A program made the position numbers and the translations under genes. The notes below the pieces were generated by a model. It saw nothing but the letters and a program-made list of their open reading frames with translations, was not told the origin of the DNA and made no database searches. From Spirochaetaceae bacterium (lineage in GTDB: Bacteria; Spirochaetota; Spirochaetia; Treponematales; Breznakiellaceae), in contig JAIRNN010000030.1 of NCBI GenBank assembly GCA_031257995.1, positions 1-9,284 on the forward strand: a stretch of DNA of 9,284 nt, written 5' to 3'. Shown piece after piece: positions 7,297 through 9,284 of the stretch (position 1 is the stretch's first letter; each line of letters begins with the position of its first letter).

Positions 7297-7521
7297 CTAA
7301 ACCCCAACCACCGAGGTAACTTCGGGGACTTCCTGCCGCAGATAGTTTTCGATCCCCATCTTGAGCGTCTGTTGCGCCATTGGACAACCGCCGCATGCGC
7401 CGGTCAACCGCAACGAAACGGTTCCGTCACTCGACATCGACACAAACTCAACATCGCCGCCGTCCGCCTGTAAACTCGGACGCACATTATTAAGCGCGAC
7501 TTTCACTTTCTCTTCCAGCAT
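7297..7521 (-). CDS. NFU/NifU C-terminal domain Fe-S scaffold protein
   Basis: A stand-alone NFU domain of 74 residues, the usual size for this single-domain form. Such proteins bind a 4Fe-4S cluster between two subunits and pass it to target enzymes. The diagnostic CGGCP motif puts the cluster-binding cysteines at 43 and 46; the preceding VRPSLQADGGDVEFV is also characteristic. GAGGAG stands five to seven bases before ATG, supporting the start. It lies 120 bases downstream of the XRE regulator on the same strand. A weak -10-like TATACT (plus-strand 7601-7606) in that gap could give it its own promoter, but no good -35 box is visible. No isc or suf genes are in view, so its partner system is unknown. 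Confidence 0.9.
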   Translation of the reverse strand: MLEEKVKVALNNVRPSLQADGGDVEFVSMSSDGTVSLRLTGACGGCPMAQQTLKMGIENYLRQEVPEVTSVVGV

Positions 7522-7641
7522 AGTTTACTCCTCACTATTCCTATAGGCAAAATATGAGCCGCCGCCAAAGTCCACTATGGCGAAACGACTGTTTGAAGCA
7601 AGTATAACAAAACAGCCGGAAAAAGAAAAGTCCTCTCTTTT

Positions 7642-8040
7642 TTACGGAGAAGTGCCGGTTTTTGACTTATGCAACAGGAGTTGAAAGCCCCGGTTGACTC
7701 TCTGTCTCCCCACTTCCCGTCTTTCCCGGGCCACGAACATTTCCGCCAGCGCGTAGAGCATCGCGCGGTCGGCGGGCTCAAGCGTCCGCATCGTCTGGAT
7801 ATGCCGCCGCATTTCAGGCTCGATAGCCGGTTCTTTCTCATTCTTGCCGTCCACAAGCTCTTCGACGGAGACATCCAGAGCGCGCGCGATCTTCACGGCG
7901 GCATCGGCCCCGGGCATTCTACCGCGCACGTTCAGATAGTTGTTGATCGTGTGGATGTTTACCCCGGACTTTTCCGCAAGCTCTTTCACCAACATTCCCT
8001 TGTAAGAAAGTTCCGATTTTAAGTTTTCCCTGAAGCCCAT
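7642..8040 (-). CDS. XRE/Cro-type helix-turn-helix transcriptional regulator
   Basis: A 132-residue DNA-binding protein. Residues about 5-63 form an HTH_3/XRE domain: KELAEKSGVNIHTINNYLN (19-37) gives the helix-turn-helix, and AAVKIARALDVSVEELV (47-63) is the typical closing helix. The remaining 70 residues are charged and helical, with no recognised domain. ATG 8040 is preferred over ATG 8046 because AGGA lies seven bases upstream of 8040 but only one base from 8046. The N-terminal style closely resembles short regulators I associate with Treponema. It is divergent from the HNH-motif gene and could control the shared 8041-8186 region, where a 12-base palindrome sits. Its target is otherwise unknown. 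Confidence 0.88.
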   Translation of the reverse strand: MGFRENLKSELSYKGMLVKELAEKSGVNIHTINNYLNVRGRMPGADAAVKIARALDVSVEELVDGKNEKEPAIEPEMRRHIQTMRTLEPADRAMLYALAEMFVARERREVGRQRVNRGFQLLLHKSKTGTSP

Positions 8041-8075
8041 AGTCATATCCTAAGCTGAAAAGCATAACAAACCAC

Positions 8076-8103
8076 TTGACAGTGTGCTTTAATAGTGTAT
8101 AAT
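8076..8103 (+). promoter_or_regulatory. Consensus sigma-70 promoter for the HNH-motif gene
   Basis: TTGACA (8076-8081) and TATAAT (8098-8103) are both perfect consensus boxes, 16 bases apart. It would drive the gene starting at 8187, giving a leader of about 75 bases. So strong a promoter normally needs a repressor, and the divergent XRE regulator is the obvious candidate. Confidence 0.85.
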
Positions 8104-8116
8104 AGATTGCTGATAG

Positions 8117-8128
8117 TGCTCATGAGCA
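8117..8128. promoter_or_regulatory. 12-base palindrome, candidate operator
   Basis: TGCTCATGAGCA is a perfect palindrome located 13 bases after the -10 box, in the early transcribed region of the rightward promoter. ATAGTG also occurs at 8092-8097 and 8113-8118, 21 bases (two helical turns) apart, one touching the -10 box and one touching the palindrome. A dimeric XRE protein bound here would block the promoter. Binding by the neighbouring regulator is inference. Confidence 0.45.
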
Positions 8129-8186
8129 TAGTTTGCGTTAAGCAGATGTGCTGATGAGGGCAAAACAACAATAGAAGGAGAATAGT

Positions 8187-8423
8187 ATGAAGATAAACCA
8201 TGAAAACGCGATGAAGCTCTGGACGGAAAGGTTTGGAAAGGGTGTGGAAAAAGCGGAAGATCGTAGAGGCCGCCCGATGTTAAAAACCGCTTTTGGAGAC
8301 GAGGGTTCCCAATATGGGTGGAACATTCACCATCAAAGCCCTAAACGCGGAGGCGGTACAAGCGCGAAGGAAAATCTTGAGCCGGTCCATTTTTTGACGC
8401 ATCAAGAGATTAACGGACAGTGA
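8187..8423 (+). CDS. Small HNH-motif protein, unknown role
   Basis: A 78-residue protein with AAGGAG six bases before ATG. The C-terminal half reads YGWNIHHQSPKRGGG, then ENL, then HFLTH. This matches the spacing of the HNH nuclease core: His49 as catalytic base, a Gly-Gly turn, Asn63, and His72 nine residues after Asn, as in classic HNH enzymes. The Asp usually preceding the first His is His48 here, and there are no zinc-binding cysteines. The N-terminal 40 residues are basic and helical and could bind DNA or a partner. It may be a minimal nuclease or a degenerate relative. Small proteins with a GWN-hH motif like this are, from memory, common in spirochaete accessory regions. It is divergent from the XRE regulator and followed by a hairpin chain. 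Confidence 0.75.
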   Translation: MKINHENAMKLWTERFGKGVEKAEDRRGRPMLKTAFGDEGSQYGWNIHHQSPKRGGGTSAKENLEPVHFLTHQEINGQ

Positions 8424-8438
8424 TTCAGCCGGGGGCGG

Positions 8439-8561
8439 GGCATCTTTGATGCCGGGTGTCTGCGACACCTTGGGGGTGTCCCCCGCAGAGGGGGTAGCGT
8501 AAGACCACGCGAAGGGCCAACGGCCCGGAGCATGGGCTGGAGCGAGGGGAGACTTCCCCTC
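8439..8561 (+). repeat. Chain of short-loop hairpins between two small genes
   Basis: Five perfect inverted repeats follow one another: GGCATC-TTT-GATGCC (8439-8453), GGTGTC-TGC-GACACC (8455-8469), GGGGG-TGT-CCCCC (8472-8484), GGGCC-AAC-GGCCC (8514-8526) and GAGGGGA-GACT-TCCCCTC (8544-8561). Loops are three bases, except the last at four. No T-run follows, so these are not simple intrinsic terminators. The block fills almost all the space between the HNH-motif gene and the ribosome binding site (8578-8583) of the next gene. It looks like a mobile or dispersed structured repeat, or an RNA-stabilising element. Confidence 0.75.
8454..8494 (+). repeat. Repeat core, intergenic copy
   Basis: This 41-base unit contains two hairpins and matches 5373-5416 (minus strand, inside tilS) at about 35 positions, with three extra bases in the tilS copy. 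The two copies differ in both loops and in one closing pair of the second stem, while the stems themselves still pair. This is the pattern expected of a repeat kept for its structure. Confidence 0.7.
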
Positions 8562-8588
8562 CTTTCCTCATAAAACTAAGGAGAATAT

Positions 8589-9221
8589 ATGAAAAAGGTC
8601 GTTGCTGTATTTGTGTTTGCAGCGTTATTCGCCGGTTGCGCCTCTTTAGGTTCGTTGCTCGAATCCTCGGGCGGTGGAGTGGCGGATTTCGGCGGAACTC
8701 CGCCACAGGACGGCGAATCACGGGTGAAAACGCCCCGTCCCGCCTCAGAACGAGATGCCCCCGCAAAAACGGATGCGGAACTTGTCGCGGAGGCCGTAAA
8801 GTGGGGCGACTGCGCGTTTTTATACGAATATGCCCAAAAAGAAGGCGCGGACAAGCAGCTTGTTTCGCAGGCAAACGCGGCCATCAAACGGTATACGGGG
8901 CTTGACGGCGGGACGGGCAAATACCGGACAGGCAAAATGGAGGCCCGCATCCGGCGTGTTCCAAAAGAACTTATGGAACAAGTGTTTGTTGACCCCGCGG
9001 CGGCGTTGCCGGGGGTTGTGTCGTCTCTTTCCGGCGGCGTGTCGGATCCGTTTTTGAAGGCGAAAACGCTCCACGACTGGATTTGCGACAATATCGCCTA
9101 TAACGCGGAAATGTATTTTTCAGGCAGGATAACGGGGCAGGATTATGTCTCCGTACTGAAAAAGAAAAAGGTGATAGTCGGAAAAAGACTTGACAAAGTG
9201 TATGGCCTGAGATTAAAATAA
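8589..9221 (+). pseudogene. Lipoprotein with truncated transglutaminase-like domain
   Basis: AAGGAG at 8578-8583 supports this start. Residues 1-17 form a lipoprotein signal ending in LFAGC, with Cys17 as the lipidation site, so the product should be anchored to a membrane outside the cytoplasm. A low-complexity Ser/Gly/Pro linker (about 18-60) and a helical segment follow. FLKAKTLHDWICDNIAYNAEMYFSG (written in part: AKTLHDWICDNIAYN at 158-172) is the helix that precedes the active site in bacterial transglutaminase-like (TgpA/transglut_core) proteins. After DYVSVLKKKK (185-194), where homologues continue into the catalytic Cys-x-Gly-Tyr region, this protein instead ends within 16 unrelated residues. 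Cys, His and Asp of the triad are absent. Neither other frame restores the domain. It is a 3'-truncated gene, or possibly a non-enzymatic form. Confidence 0.65.
9190..9219 (+). promoter_or_regulatory. Putative sigma-70 promoter for the last gene
   Basis: TTGACA (9190-9195), an 18-base spacer and TAAAAT (9214-9219) lie inside the last codons of the truncated lipoprotein gene, just before the next gene at 9240. The start site would fall around 9226, close to the ribosome binding site. The -35 box is perfect and the -10 box has one mismatch. Confidence 0.5.
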
Positions 9222-9239
9222 AAAGCGAGGGGTATACAC

Positions 9240-9284
9240 ATGGAAAACAAACTCAAAAATTTGCTTGATTTGGCAAAGTCGCTG
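9240..9284 (+). CDS. Start of an unidentified gene, cut by the window edge
   Basis: ATG at 9240 is preceded by GAGGGG (9227-9232) with seven bases between, a good ribosome binding site. Fifteen codons are visible (MENKLKNLLDLAKSL), open to the window end. The stretch looks like an amphipathic helix with no signal peptide. This is too short to assign a family. It follows the truncated lipoprotein gene by 18 bases and may have its own promoter at 9190-9219. Confidence 0.6.
   Translation, partial: MENKLKNLLDLAKSL

Noticed and set aside
7293..7304. GGGT/ACCC mini-stem between aroF and the NFU gene as a terminator
   Set aside because: Only four pairs, overlaps the NFU stop codon and has no T-run.
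7619..7641. AAAAG/CTTTT stem plus T-run downstream of the XRE gene as a terminator
   Set aside because: The stem is five A-T-dominated pairs, too weak to call; mostly a homopurine/homopyrimidine stretch.
8425..9091. Minus-strand frames opposite the hairpin chain and lipoprotein gene
   Set aside because: Antisense to a gene with clear signal peptide, ribosome binding site and domain; they read through palindromic DNA and lack motifs.

Overview
The window looks like chromosomal DNA from a moderately GC-rich, free-living or gut-associated bacterium. A spirochaete, and specifically a termite-gut Treponema-like lineage, is my best guess. The reasons are the first FtsH (its sequence style after the protease motif), the short XRE regulator with its characteristic N-terminus, the small HNH-type protein, and the hairpin-rich dispersed repeats between genes. 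This is recognition from memory, not a database result, and the FtsH/TilS pair could equally fit other Gram-negative phyla.

Layout: (1) 1-465 is non-coding: an intrinsic terminator, a very GC-rich hairpin and a leader. (2) 466-2436 (+) is an intact FtsH protease. (3) After a 208-base convergent gap with a strong hairpin comes a leftward operon, tilS (5948-4617) then a second intact ftsH (4627-2645), overlapping by 11 bases. (4) 5949-6238 is a divergent intergenic region with a possible gene remnant and what looks like a leaderless promoter. (5) 6239-7258 (+) encodes a type I-beta DAHP synthase, the first step of the shikimate pathway. (6) Leftward from 8040 lie an XRE-type regulator and then a small NFU-domain iron-sulfur scaffold. 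(7) Divergent from the regulator, behind a consensus sigma-70 promoter, is a 78-residue HNH-motif protein, then a chain of hairpins, then a lipoprotein with a transglutaminase-like domain that stops just before the expected catalytic cysteine, then the start of a further gene that runs off the window.

The left two thirds are housekeeping (membrane proteolysis, tRNA-Ile2 lysidinylation, aromatic amino acid synthesis, Fe-S cluster assembly). The right end (about 7640-9284) reads as accessory: small genes each with its own strong ribosome binding site, separated by hairpin repeats and fresh promoters.

The most interesting signal is a structured repeat family. A core of about 41-44 bases occurs once between genes (8454-8494) and once, with stem-preserving changes, inside the tilS reading frame (5373-5416, opposite strand). 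In tilS it sits in a block of roughly 65-75 extra residues placed between two conserved catalytic-domain motifs without breaking the frame. This looks like a palindromic element that can enter a protein-coding gene and be translated. Also worth checking are the truncated transglutaminase-like lipoprotein, the divergent XRE/mini-HNH pair, and the two tail-to-tail FtsH paralogues.
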